Assembly: GCF_052180255.1 (NCBI RefSeq)
Contig: NZ_CP197466.1
Span: forward strand, 2,046,001 to 2,110,000
Origin: Paenibacillus_AM sp052180255
GTDB taxonomy: Bacteria > Bacillota > Bacilli > Paenibacillales > NBRC-103111
Direction of reading: 5' to 3'
DNA: 64,000 nucleotides
How positions within the stretch are numbered: position 1 is the stretch's first letter; each line of letters opens with the position of its first letter. The notes beneath the pieces are model-generated. The model saw nothing but the letters and a program-made list of their open reading frames with translations. It was not told where the DNA came from and did no database searches. Both the position numbers and the translations under genes were made by a program. Positions 33,955 through 43,049 of this stretch are shown here, in pieces.

Positions 33955-35091
33955 ATGAATGACCCTGAATATGTTTTGTCACCCGCAAGACAATTGACTG
34001 ATGCTGAAAAAGAACTTGTGTGGTTAAAGCCGTTATCTCATAAAGTCAGCGAAGAAGAACGGCGCATTTGTAAAGAAATAAAACGTAATTGGAATCGCGG
34101 GGAAATGAAAATCACTAATATTTTGCTGGAGGGTGATGCCGGTTCCGGCAAAACCCAACTAGCTAAAGCATTGTCGGCTAATTTCGGACTGCCGTATACG
34201 AAAGTAACCTGTTTTGCCGATATGGATAAATCGGATATTATGGGGGCTATCTTGCCAGTTATATCCTCCGAAAGATTAAAGAAGTTGGACGCAGATGACC
34301 AAGAGGCTTTGAAGGCATTATATGAAAGCGATGGCTTTCACAGCGCAACTGAAGTATTGATGGACGTTCTGGGGGTTACGCAGGAGATAGCTGCCTTAAA
34401 AATGAAGCACATACTGAAGCTGGCTGCGGAAAATACCGAGGGTGAAGCAGTGGAGTATCGGTTCTATCCTTCTGAAATTGTGCGGGCCTATCAGAAAGGA
34501 TATCTTTTGGAAATCCAAGAACCCAACGTCATTCGCGATGCCGCGGTGTTAATGGCGCTAAATTCGGCATTAGAGCTGGATGGGAGCATCAACCTTCCTA
34601 CAGAAATCATACGCAGACACCCAGACTTTATAGCGGTCATTACAACCAACCGCAGTTATGCAGGGTCTAGACCGCTAAACGAAGCACTGCGTGACAGGGT
34701 TCAGCATACGGAAAAGATGGACCTACCAACCAAAGAAGTCATGATTGAACGTGCAATGGCTAAAACCAGTTATGAGAATGAGCAAGTTCTGGACACTTTT
34801 GCAGATGCCATTATTGTTCTGGACAAAACAGCTCGAGCTAATGCGATTAAAGGCGTGGCAGGCATGCGTTCTTATTTCTACTGGGTAGATGCGGTGGCTG
34901 GAGGTGCTTCTGGAATTGAATCTCTGTATCATAAAGTCATCTACAAGATCACAACTGATTCCGAGGAAATTAAAATATTGGAAGAAGCACTTAAACAACA
35001 GGGTTTGTTGGAAAGAATGGATGAAGTTGAGATTGGATTAAAAAAAAACAAATTTTTGACACCGTCGAAATCCGAACATGGGGGAAAATAG
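33955..35091 (+). CDS. MoxR-like AAA+ ATPase
   Basis: The 378-residue protein has Walker A EGDAGSGKTQLAK (about residue 60), sensor 1 AVITTNRSYAGSRPL and an arginine-finger region EALRDRVQH. The Walker B segment reads GYLLEIQEPNVIRD, with the usual Asp replaced by Leu and the Glu kept. MoxR ATPases act as chaperones for VWA partners during cofactor insertion or complex assembly. GGAAAGGAG precedes the ATG. Confidence 0.85.
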   Translation: MNDPEYVLSPARQLTDAEKELVWLKPLSHKVSEEERRICKEIKRNWNRGEMKITNILLEGDAGSGKTQLAKALSANFGLPYTKVTCFADMDKSDIMGAILPVISSERLKKLDADDQEALKALYESDGFHSATEVLMDVLGVTQEIAALKMKHILKLAAENTEGEAVEYRFYPSEIVRAYQKGYLLEIQEPNVIRDAAVLMALNSALELDGSINLPTEIIRRHPDFIAVITTNRSYAGSRPLNEALRDRVQHTEKMDLPTKEVMIERAMAKTSYENEQVLDTFADAIIVLDKTARANAIKGVAGMRSYFYWVDAVAGGASGIESLYHKVIYKITTDSEEIKILEEALKQQGLLERMDEVEIGLKKNKFLTPSKSEHGGK

Positions 35092-35204
35092 ACGCCCCCA
35101 ATTTTGACCATGACAATAATAAAGAGGAAGCCGGTATCGCATTTAAAAAATTATCTGAAAGCGACGAAAGCTCATCTGATGGTGATTCCGATGATTCCAA
35201 ACAT

Positions 35205-36164
35205 ATGGAAAGTTCGGATTTGGGGGAGAATGGTTCTCCTAAGGTTCATCAGGCAAATCCTGATCTCATGTCAGAGGATGCCAAACAAAAAGAGCGTGAT
35301 TTCCGTAAAAAGCTGAATCGAGATGTACGGCAGGTTGTGTCCGAATCGATTCATAAGGGTGTAAAGCTGATCGTTCACCGTCCGGATTACGTTCTTGAAA
35401 GTAAGCAGGAGTACGTCAGCCTAAGTAAGGAGCTTATGCCTGTCGTACAGGAAATAGCCAGAAAAACGCTACCGTTGTTGGAACAGGAGACTTCTTCTGA
35501 ATTTGCAAGGTATCATTATTATGGCAGCAAGTTTCAGGCAGATAGCATTGCTTATCAGGATTACAGGTATTTTGCCAAGAAACGCCCTCCAACCGAATCC
35601 CCTTCACTTGTGGTCGGTCTGAGGGTCGATGAATCAGCATCGATGGCTGCTTTTGGAAGATTGGAGGCGGCAAAGCGCGCAGTGATTGCGGTATATGAAT
35701 TTTGTCAAATTTGCAATATTCCCATATTGATCTATGGTGATACTGCGGATGTTTCCAAAATGGAGCAAATGTCTATTTTTGCATATACCGACTTTCATAA
35801 AACCGATCCAAATGATCGATTCAGACTGATGGGAATTCGCCCTAGGAGTAATAATCGGGACGGAATGGCGCTTCGAATTATGGCCGAACGGTTAGCTGTT
35901 TCACCGCAAGAGACAAAGCTATTGATTAGCATAAGTGACGGGCAGCCCAAAGCAATGGACGACTATACCGGAAGTTATGCGGCCCAAGACATGCAGATGA
36001 CAATATCCGAGTACGAACGAAAAGGATTAACATTTCTAGCAGCCGCCATTGGCCAAGATAAGGATGTAATTAGTCATATCTATGGAAAAGAGAGATTTTT
36101 AGATATTACAAATCTAAATGATTTTCCTGGGAAGTTAGTTCGAATAATTTCTCGATATTTGTAA
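35205..36164 (+). CDS. VWA-domain protein, partner of the MoxR ATPase (N-terminus uncertain)
   Basis: The C-terminal ~200 residues form a von Willebrand A domain with MIDAS motif DESAS (in VGLRVDESASMAAFG), a middle RDGMAL and SDGQPKAMDD. Upstream is a charged region. ATG 35205 is the first standard start in frame, but it has no ribosome site, and the same frame continues upstream through acidic, coding-like codons to about 35042. If one G were removed from the G5 run at 35080-35084, ATG 35078 would open this frame as MGKIDAPNFDHDNN, so a frameshift or sequencing error is likely. Confidence 0.75.
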   Translation: MESSDLGENGSPKVHQANPDLMSEDAKQKERDFRKKLNRDVRQVVSESIHKGVKLIVHRPDYVLESKQEYVSLSKELMPVVQEIARKTLPLLEQETSSEFARYHYYGSKFQADSIAYQDYRYFAKKRPPTESPSLVVGLRVDESASMAAFGRLEAAKRAVIAVYEFCQICNIPILIYGDTADVSKMEQMSIFAYTDFHKTDPNDRFRLMGIRPRSNNRDGMALRIMAERLAVSPQETKLLISISDGQPKAMDDYTGSYAAQDMQMTISEYERKGLTFLAAAIGQDKDVISHIYGKERFLDITNLNDFPGKLVRIISRYL

Positions 36165-36173
36165 CTCACCAAT

Positions 36174-37253
36174 CTATTCCTTCCGGTTATCAATCGCCTC
36201 TGCCATCGTCTTATCCGTGAGATGCGCATAGATTTGAGTGGTGTCGGGGGAAGCGTGGCCGAGCTGTTCTTGTGTTTTGTACAAATCGTTCTGTAAGTAG
36301 TAGTCAGTTGCGAACGAGTGGCGCAGCTTATGTACGGTTAAATACGGTTTGCCGAACCGCTTAGCATATTTCATGACCATCTCTTGGATGGCACGTTTGG
36401 ACATCATTTGCCCTTGTTTCTTGCCATTGGGGATGGTGAGGAACAAGGCTTTTTCCTTTTTAGGGGGCAAATATTGGGTCTCGCGAATTGATAAGTAATG
36501 GGATAGGTCATCTAATGCATCTTGGCGAAAGAAGACACGTGTCTTGAATGTGCCTTCATTATTTCCTTTACGGTACACATACACGGTCTGTTTCTTCATA
36601 TCTAGATCATCTAAGGTCAGATTAGTCGTCTCTGACACACGCAGCCCCGAATGTAGAATGAGAGAAACAATACATGCATCACGCGTCTTATTGAGCTGAT
36701 GAGCGTAGTGCGCCTGCTTGTTATCCACAACATCTGAACCATAGCCTTCACGTATGTAATTGATAAACTCCGTAATTTCATGCTCCTGCAGCAGCTTGCC
36801 CTCAAGCTTAGAGGCGATATCTTTTGATTTGTTCGTGCGACGTATCTCTACCTTGGCCATTACATTACGTTTAAGCAGGGGGTAGAAGTTCTCATCCTCG
36901 GCAATTTGGCTTAAATAATGGAACAAAGAACGAAGTGAAGAGAGCTTGCGTGTGATCGTGATTTTCGCATTAGGCATCTCTTTTTTCGTGGATAAGTAGG
37001 AACGGAATGTATCGATACTGTCCATATGAAGTTTTTCTAAATCTGCCAATGGAATATCTCGAATAGTACGTGCAGCAGTTAGCCCTTCCTGACGCAGCCA
37101 GCCCAAGAAGGTATCGTAATCTCGGACATATTCAAGTAACGAGGAAGGGGATAAATCGGGCAGTTTATGATGAATGAATTTATCTACATACCACGGCATG
37201 TGTACGAGCCTCTGATCTAATTCTTCACGATCGCGAATTTTCTGTATGTTCAT
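36174..37253 (-). CDS. xerS: Tyrosine recombinase XerS
   Basis: The 359-residue recombinase has an N-terminal SAM-like domain (about 20-130) and a catalytic domain with the conserved residues: Arg in HSGLRVSE, Lys in the beta-hairpin, HKLRHSFAT (His and Arg), LGHASPDTTQIY (His and nucleophilic Tyr). Length and sequence fit XerS, which resolves chromosome dimers in streptococci and has homologues in Bacilli. GGAGG precedes ATG 37253. It is not followed by phage genes. Confidence 0.88.
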   Translation of the reverse strand: MNIQKIRDREELDQRLVHMPWYVDKFIHHKLPDLSPSSLLEYVRDYDTFLGWLRQEGLTAARTIRDIPLADLEKLHMDSIDTFRSYLSTKKEMPNAKITITRKLSSLRSLFHYLSQIAEDENFYPLLKRNVMAKVEIRRTNKSKDIASKLEGKLLQEHEITEFINYIREGYGSDVVDNKQAHYAHQLNKTRDACIVSLILHSGLRVSETTNLTLDDLDMKKQTVYVYRKGNNEGTFKTRVFFRQDALDDLSHYLSIRETQYLPPKKEKALFLTIPNGKKQGQMMSKRAIQEMVMKYAKRFGKPYLTVHKLRHSFATDYYLQNDLYKTQEQLGHASPDTTQIYAHLTDKTMAEAIDNRKE

Positions 37254-37348
37254 ATCAGGTCCTCCGTAACATTTCAAATAACGCTATACAAGCTAAATTA
37301 TAGCAAAAAGAACTCGATTATGCTCTGTTTCGCACTAAATCCACCCAT

Positions 37349-37376
37349 TTACAGTGTAACAGTGTTATGTTACAAT
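37349..37376 (+). promoter_or_regulatory. Promoter and dyad upstream of yhbD-like gene
   Basis: TGTAACA (37355-37361) and TGTTACA (37368-37374) form a perfect 7-bp inverted repeat with a 6-base centre. It overlaps a possible promoter (TTACAG, about 16 bp, TACAAT). The downstream gene has a MerR-like DNA-binding start, so autoregulation is possible. Confidence 0.5.
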
Positions 37377-37400
37377 CATTTTGAAGAAGGGGGGATATAT

Positions 37401-38039
37401 ATGGAGCAAGATCTCATTTCTAAAAAGGATCTGCTTGAACGAACTGAAATTTCATATGGTCAATTGTATCGATGGAAACGTAAGAACTTGATCCCTGAAG
37501 AGTGGTTTATTAGAAAATCAACATTTACTGGGCAAGAAACCTTCTTTCCGAAAAATAAAATTCTCGCTCGTATTGATAAAATAAAGAACATGAAGGACGA
37601 TTTATCGTTAGATGCACTTGCAGATGTGTTTTCCCCGATAACAGGGGACATGGTTCTAACGAAAGAACAGTTAATAAAACGAAACATTGTTCTATCATCA
37701 TCTTTAGATTTTTACACGAAACAGAACGGGAAAGTGGATTCGTTTTCTTTTACTCAGATACTGATTATGTATGTGCTTGATTATTTACTCCAGACTGGCG
37801 AAATTAATCTAGAAGAAGGTAGCCTATTAATTCAGACACTGAATGATCACCTGCCTCAAATTGAAGGGAAATCGTGTGAGCTTTTACTTATTCGAAAAAT
37901 GGGGGTTTCGTCATTCTTACTCATTGTTAGCCCCAGCGAGTGGTATTTTGAACGCAGTGTGAAGGTTGTAGTCCGTATGAATTTAAGCGGATGTATGGAG
38001 GAATTGAAAATGAAATTAAATCAAGTGGAGGGGATATAA
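37401..38039 (+). CDS. yhbD: YhbD-like protein with MerR-type helix-turn-helix (DUF4004)
   Basis: The 212-residue protein starts with a MerR-like winged helix (LISKKDLLERTEISYGQLYRWKRKNLIPEEWF) and has a mainly helical C-terminal half. B. subtilis yhbD precedes the bactofilin genes yhbE/yhbF, and here too a bactofilin-like gene follows by 2 bases. AAGGGGGGA precedes ATG 37401. It may regulate the bactofilin gene. Confidence 0.75.
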   Translation: MEQDLISKKDLLERTEISYGQLYRWKRKNLIPEEWFIRKSTFTGQETFFPKNKILARIDKIKNMKDDLSLDALADVFSPITGDMVLTKEQLIKRNIVLSSSLDFYTKQNGKVDSFSFTQILIMYVLDYLLQTGEINLEEGSLLIQTLNDHLPQIEGKSCELLLIRKMGVSSFLLIVSPSEWYFERSVKVVVRMNLSGCMEELKMKLNQVEGI

Positions 38040-38041
38040 CG

Positions 38042-38773
38042 ATGAGAGAAAGATCTAGGGATTTAGTAATAAACGGGTCAGGCAGCTCGGGTGGAGGGGT
38101 TTTTCAGAAGGTTAGAATTAGTGGTAGTGGTAAAGTGACTGATGATGTTCAATGTCAAGAATTCCGCTGCAGCGGAAGTGGAGATGTATATGGGAATGTG
38201 CAAGCTGGGAATATGAAGATTAGTGGTTCGGCGAATATTGATGGTAATGTAACAACGGATGATTTAAAAATTAGCGGATCGATGAGAGTCGACGGGGACG
38301 TTAGTGTCAAAAATATTAAAATAAGTGGTCACTTTAAGGCCGATGGACGACTCGTTGCAGAAGATATCGAGCTCGATGGAGCACTTGAACTGAAAGAGGA
38401 TTGCTCTGCGGAGAGGTTTGAGGTAAAAGGTGGTTTCCGTATTGATGGATTGTTGAATGTGGGAAAAGTTAATATTCAGCTCCATGGTGATGCACATGTT
38501 AGAGAAATTGGTTGTGATCAAATTGAAGTTAGACGCAACTTGCTTGGCATAAGTGTCTTCAAAATGATTAAAACACTTTTCCAATCTTATCACAATGAGC
38601 TGCATGTCAATACGATTGAAGGCGATGAAATTTACCTGGAATATACCAAAGCCAAGGTTGTACGCGGTACGAATGTGACGATAGGACCAGGTTGTGAAAT
38701 TGATCTTGTGGAATATAAAGGTCGGTATGAACAAGATAAAGGTGCTGACGTTGGCCTTAGTCGTATAGTATAA
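38042..38773 (+). CDS. Bactofilin-like polymer-forming protein
   Basis: The 243-residue protein is a right-handed beta-helix built from repeats of about 18 residues (KISGSANIDGNVTTDDLKISGSMRVDGDVSVKNIKISGHFKADG). The repeat regularity is typical of bactofilins. In B. subtilis the related BacE/BacF proteins are membrane-associated assemblies needed for flagellar function. GGAGGGG precedes the ATG, and yhbD lies immediately upstream. Confidence 0.85.
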   Translation: MRERSRDLVINGSGSSGGGVFQKVRISGSGKVTDDVQCQEFRCSGSGDVYGNVQAGNMKISGSANIDGNVTTDDLKISGSMRVDGDVSVKNIKISGHFKADGRLVAEDIELDGALELKEDCSAERFEVKGGFRIDGLLNVGKVNIQLHGDAHVREIGCDQIEVRRNLLGISVFKMIKTLFQSYHNELHVNTIEGDEIYLEYTKAKVVRGTNVTIGPGCEIDLVEYKGRYEQDKGADVGLSRIV

Positions 38774-38813
38774 TAAAGGGTCTGTCTATATAAAGGAATG
38801 AGGAGAGAAGATT

Positions 38814-40340
38814 GTGACAAGTAAGCAAAGTAGATTAGGATTTGTCGTAGCCGGTTTAATGCTTGGCATTTTCGTTGCAGCAATTGATAATACGATTGTT
38901 GCAACAGCAATGGGTACGATTGTAAGTGATCTAGGGGGCATGGATAAGTTCGTGTGGGTGACTTCTGCCTACATGGTAGCTGAAATGGCATCAATGCCAA
39001 TCTTCGGTAAATTGTCCGATATGTATGGTCGTAAGCGATTCTTCATGTTTGGCATTATCATGTTCTTGATTGGCTCAGTGTTATGTGGTTTTGCACAAAG
39101 TATCGAGCAGCTCGCTGTTTTCCGCGCGATCCAAGGAATTGGTGGCGGGGCATTGATGCCGATTGCTTTTACAATTATTTTTGATGTGTTCCCTGTTGAG
39201 AAACGGGGAAAAATGGGTGGATTATTCGGAGCCGTATTCGGACTTTCAAGTATCTTTGGTCCACTGCTTGGCGCTTATATCACAGATTACTTAAGCTGGC
39301 ACTGGGTGTTCTTCATTAATGTGCCGATCGGTATCGTTGCCTTAGTATTCATAGGTATGTTCTATAAAGAATCGCTGCAGCATGCGAAGCAAAAAATCGA
39401 CTGGTGGGGCGCTACAACACTTATTGCGGCCATCGTATGTTTGATGTTCGCCTTGGAACTTGGCGGTAATAAATACGCTTGGGACTCCACACAGATTTTA
39501 AGTCTATTTGCAGGGTTTGCTGTCATGTTCATTGCATTCCTGGTGATCGAGACGAAAGTCGAAGAGCCGATTATTTCGTTCCCGATGTTCCGCAATCGCT
39601 TGTTCGCAGGCAGTACGATTGTTGGTTTGTTATATGGAGCGGGCTTTATCGTAGCTGCGGTATACATTCCAATCTTCATTCAAGGTGTAACAGGCGGTAG
39701 TGCAACGAACTCAGGTCTCATTTTATTGCCAATGATGTTAGGGACGACAGTCTCTGCTCAACTAGGTGGATTCTTATCGACCAAAATGAGTTATCGTAAT
39801 ATTATGATCATCTTTACGTTGATCTTCATTACAGGAATGGTTTTGCTAAGTACGATTACGCAAGATACGTCGCGTACCACGATTACGATGTTTATGATCG
39901 TTTTGGGTCTTGGAACAGGAGCATCATTCTCCGTGCTTGGTATGGCGGGTATCCATCATTTTGACGCTGCACAGCGCGGCGCCGCGAACTCGACAATTGC
40001 GTTCGTACGTTCCTTCGGGATGACCGTTGGGATTACGATCTATGGAATTATTCAACGGAATGCTTTCACAACGAAGATGACTGATGCATTTGGAGGTGGG
40101 AATGGAGCACCTGGTAATCTAGGTGGAGACCCGCGAGAAATGCTGGACCCTGTGAAAAGATCCGAAATTCCATCCTTTGTTCTGGATAAAATAACTAGCG
40201 CACTTTCAAGTTCAATCGCGCAGACTTTCATGTGGGCAATCGTTCCTGCGGTCCTAACTTTCGTCTTTGCATTCTGGATGAGTAATGATCGCATGATCAT
40301 ACCTTCTAGGGGTCCAAAGCAGGCGAGTGGAGCGAAGTAA
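38814..40340 (+). CDS. EmrB/QacA-type MFS exporter (DHA2)
   Basis: The 508-residue, about 14-TM protein has FVAAIDNTIVATAMGTIVSDLGG in TM1, motif A GKLSDMYGRKRFF and GPLLGAYITDYLSWHWVFFINVPIGI. It exports drugs by proton antiport; substrate unknown. GTG 38814 follows GAGGAGA. No adjacent dedicated regulator is visible. Confidence 0.9.
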   Translation: MTSKQSRLGFVVAGLMLGIFVAAIDNTIVATAMGTIVSDLGGMDKFVWVTSAYMVAEMASMPIFGKLSDMYGRKRFFMFGIIMFLIGSVLCGFAQSIEQLAVFRAIQGIGGGALMPIAFTIIFDVFPVEKRGKMGGLFGAVFGLSSIFGPLLGAYITDYLSWHWVFFINVPIGIVALVFIGMFYKESLQHAKQKIDWWGATTLIAAIVCLMFALELGGNKYAWDSTQILSLFAGFAVMFIAFLVIETKVEEPIISFPMFRNRLFAGSTIVGLLYGAGFIVAAVYIPIFIQGVTGGSATNSGLILLPMMLGTTVSAQLGGFLSTKMSYRNIMIIFTLIFITGMVLLSTITQDTSRTTITMFMIVLGLGTGASFSVLGMAGIHHFDAAQRGAANSTIAFVRSFGMTVGITIYGIIQRNAFTTKMTDAFGGGNGAPGNLGGDPREMLDPVKRSEIPSFVLDKITSALSSSIAQTFMWAIVPAVLTFVFAFWMSNDRMIIPSRGPKQASGAK

Positions 40341-40367
40341 TATTTTATATGATTAAATAATAGCGAT

Positions 40368-40411
40368 AGCCGGTATTCCTTCATCTGAAATAGAAGGAAA
40401 CCGGCTATTGT
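40368..40411. terminator. Bidirectional terminator between MFS and clpP
   Basis: TAGCCGGT...TTCCTTC pairs with GAAGGAAACCGGCTA, with A/T-rich flanks on both sides. Confidence 0.85.
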
Positions 40412-40440
40412 TCGTATATAGATGGGGGATGAGTGTAAAC

Positions 40441-41025
40441 TTATAAACTTGTGATTACTTTATCGATAATCCCATATTCAACTGCTTCTGCAGCGGACAT
40501 AAAGTAATCCCGATCCATATCTTGGTTCACTTTCTCAATCGGTTGACCTGTTCGTTCAGCGGTAATGTTGTTAAGACGCTCTCTGATGTTAAGGATGCGT
40601 TTGGCACTGATGGCGATATCACTGGCTTGACCTTGTACACCACCATGCGGCTGATGGATCATAATTTCACTGTTCGGTAAAGCCAAACGCTTACCTTTTT
40701 CACCTGCAAGTAGAAGGATCGCCGCGAAAGAAGCAGCCATTCCCGTACAAATGGTATGTACTGGTGGTTTAACGAACTGCATTGTATCATAGATGGCAAA
40801 GCCCGCAGAGGTTGATCCGCCAGGACTGTTGATATACAGCGAAATTTCTTTCTCCGGATCTTCAGCAGCCAAGAAAAGTAACTGAGCCGTAATGCTATTT
40901 GCAACCTGATCGTCAATGGCTGAGCCGAGGAACACGACTCTGTCTTTCAGTAAGCGGGAGTAAATATCATAGGATCGCTCCCCGCGGCTGGATTGTTCAA
41001 TTACATAAGGCATATAGGTACTCAT
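40441..41025 (-). CDS. clpP: ATP-dependent Clp protease proteolytic subunit
   Basis: The 194-residue serine protease has the catalytic triad Ser99 (TGMAASFAA), His124 (MIHQPHGG) and Asp173 (MDRDYFMSAAEAVEYG). It forms a tetradecameric chamber fed by ClpX or ClpC. GGAGGT precedes ATG 41025. I see no CtsR-type repeat upstream, so it may be a second ClpP outside the main heat-shock regulon. Confidence 0.95.
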   Translation of the reverse strand: MSTYMPYVIEQSSRGERSYDIYSRLLKDRVVFLGSAIDDQVANSITAQLLFLAAEDPEKEISLYINSPGGSTSAGFAIYDTMQFVKPPVHTICTGMAASFAAILLLAGEKGKRLALPNSEIMIHQPHGGVQGQASDIAISAKRILNIRERLNNITAERTGQPIEKVNQDMDRDYFMSAAEAVEYGIIDKVITSL

Positions 41026-41114
41026 GGTTATGACCTCCGTTAAAGTGAAATTTGCTTTACACTCGGTAAACGAGTGGCATCTTTCAAAAGATACGGATGT
41101 CATTTGGAAAAGGC

Positions 41115-41903
41115 TCACAGCTCGTCAAGGAATTTTTTGACGACCTGATAATAGCCCTCAGGGTCATCGGAATGAACACCGTGACCACAATTTTCAAATA
41201 CTGCAAGTTTTGTATTAGGTCTTTTTGACACCATGTGCTCTGCGTGATTTAATTTTAGAACAAAGCTATTTTGACCTTGAATAAGCAGGGCTGGACATGA
41301 AGAGGCTAGCCAGTCATCCCACCAATTGCCATTCAGGTTTAATTGTGATACGCGCATTCCCTTGAGATCTGAGCGGAAACCCCAACCAAGTTCATCTTCA
41401 AATACACTTTCTGAAAAATAATCAATCGCTCTAATCCCAACTTGTTCAAGTGATTCTCTAAGTTCTTGTAAGGAAGCTGAACGCGCAGGCAGCTTCTCTG
41501 CAAAGGATAAGTTATGTTCAATTTCCACACCGATGTCTTCTACAATGACAGCTTGAACATACTCCGGATATTGCGACGCGAATTGATACGCATTTGCTCC
41601 GCCTAAAGAATGACCCAAGATCGTTACAGGTTGCCCGCCTAATTCGGTGCGAATCAAGTTGAGCACGTCTGAAAGGTAGCCTTCTCTTGAGTAATCTAAT
41701 TCAGGTGAATGATTACTCCATCCATGACCACGTTGATCTAATCCAATTACCCGCCAATCCTTGGACAACTTAGATGCTAGCTCGGAAAAGGTTCTGGCAT
41801 CATTCATATGGCCGTGTAGCAGAAGTAATACATTCTGACATTTTCCTCCAAAATCGAGATAAGAGAGTGTCATATCGCCTGATTTGAAATATTTCCTTTG
41901 CAT
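41115..41903 (-). CDS. Alpha/beta-fold hydrolase
   Basis: The 262-residue protein has the oxyanion-hole HGHMND, the nucleophile elbow GHSLGGAN, an acid in LLIQGQNSF and the catalytic His in CGHGVHSDDP. Substrate unknown. GAGGAGG precedes ATG 41903. It is divergent from a WYL regulator and shares a perfect inverted repeat. Confidence 0.9.
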   Translation of the reverse strand: MQRKYFKSGDMTLSYLDFGGKCQNVLLLLHGHMNDARTFSELASKLSKDWRVIGLDQRGHGWSNHSPELDYSREGYLSDVLNLIRTELGGQPVTILGHSLGGANAYQFASQYPEYVQAVIVEDIGVEIEHNLSFAEKLPARSASLQELRESLEQVGIRAIDYFSESVFEDELGWGFRSDLKGMRVSQLNLNGNWWDDWLASSCPALLIQGQNSFVLKLNHAEHMVSKRPNTKLAVFENCGHGVHSDDPEGYYQVVKKFLDEL

Positions 41904-41963
41904 GTTAGTTCCTCCTCTAATTTTTAAAGATTCAATTGCTTTATGTTTCAACAATAGCAGATA

Positions 41964-41988
41964 ATAGTGACAACTATTGTCACTATTA
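41964..41988. promoter_or_regulatory. 25-bp perfect inverted repeat between hydrolase and WYL regulator
   Basis: AATAGTGACAA (41964-41974) and TTGTCACTATT (41978-41988) are perfect reverse complements around CTA. The position between divergent starts points to the operator of the WYL regulator. Confidence 0.75.
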
Positions 41989-42018
41989 AAAATCATTTTT
42001 AAAAGTAGGAGAGAAGCA

Positions 42019-42963
42019 ATGTCCAAATCTAAAAGACTGATGGAACTTATGATGGTCGTGAATCAAAAGCGTAAGTTTACGGTCAAAGAACTTTCGGATG
42101 AATTCGGTGTTTCCAAAAGGACGATATTAAGGGATCTACAAGAGCTGGGAGAGCTAGGGGTGCCTTTGTATTCTGAAGTGGGTCCTCATGGCGGTTACGG
42201 GTTGTTAAAGGAAAGGATTCTGCCTCCGATTGCTTTCACTGAGGAAGAAGCGGTTGCGATATTTTTTTCCATCCATGCCTTACGGCACTATTCCTCTTTG
42301 CCCTTTAAATCGGAATCCATCTCTGCACTGAGGAAGTTTTATCATTATTTGCCTCAAGATATGAGGATTCGAATTGATCAAATGAAGGCCCGTGTTGATT
42401 TTGTAACCCCTACTCGAAATGCCCAATCTCCTTACCTTCCAATCTTGCTCGATGCAGCTGTACGTCAAAAGGTGTTACTCATCGATTATGAATCTGGCGT
42501 GAAACGATCAAGTCGAGAGATACAACCCATTGGTATCTACACCAGAAGCGGGCTATGGTACTGTCGGGCATACTCTTATCAAGGGGAAGATATTCGTGTG
42601 TTCCGCTGTGATCGAATCTCTTCAGTAACGCATTCAGAACGACAACCAATGGATTTGGGGGACAATCACCTTGAAAATAGAGGTTCGAATAGTCAAACGG
42701 AGAGTCCGTCTGTCCCTATTTTTGCGGAACTGACTAAGAATGGGGTTGAGGCGTGCGAAGCTGATCCCGGGTCTGTTCCCATGCTTCATATAAGAGAGGA
42801 TGGTACGGGCTGGCTTAAAGGTCATATTCCGAAACATGACATGTTGTACTTTGCAAAATTTTTAATACACTTAGGAAAAGAAGTAATATTGAAAGATTCA
42901 GCAGAGATATTGAATTGTATGAAAAAGCAGCTCACGGATCTTATGGTCCATTATGGGGATTAA
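42019..42963 (+). CDS. WYL-domain transcriptional regulator (DeoR-type HTH)
   Basis: The 314-residue protein has an N-terminal HTH_11 (RLMELMMVVNQKRKFTVKELSDEFGVSKRTILRDLQELGELGVPLYSEVGPHGGYGL) and a WYL sensor domain, with GLWYCRAY in the ligand pocket region and a C-terminal WCX extension. It probably controls the divergent hydrolase and itself. TAGGAGAG precedes ATG 42019. Confidence 0.9.
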   Translation: MSKSKRLMELMMVVNQKRKFTVKELSDEFGVSKRTILRDLQELGELGVPLYSEVGPHGGYGLLKERILPPIAFTEEEAVAIFFSIHALRHYSSLPFKSESISALRKFYHYLPQDMRIRIDQMKARVDFVTPTRNAQSPYLPILLDAAVRQKVLLIDYESGVKRSSREIQPIGIYTRSGLWYCRAYSYQGEDIRVFRCDRISSVTHSERQPMDLGDNHLENRGSNSQTESPSVPIFAELTKNGVEACEADPGSVPMLHIREDGTGWLKGHIPKHDMLYFAKFLIHLGKEVILKDSAEILNCMKKQLTDLMVHYGD

Positions 42964-43049
42964 GATGTATAATGAATCACGTATCTTTCTAATGCTTTTA
43001 TTCGTTTACGTATTAAGGATCAATCTGAACGTGTAAAGGAGAATGATGG

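Noticed and set aside
35104..35316. 70-aa frame between the MoxR and VWA genes
   Set aside because: Rich in rare start-like codons but lacks coding character; the VWA frame over the same bases looks coding.
36174..37253. Phage integrase
   Set aside because: Length and motifs fit XerS; there are no phage genes and no obvious att duplications next to it.
41026..41114. CtsR operator upstream of clpP
   Set aside because: No GGTCAAA tandem heptamers were found in the gap.
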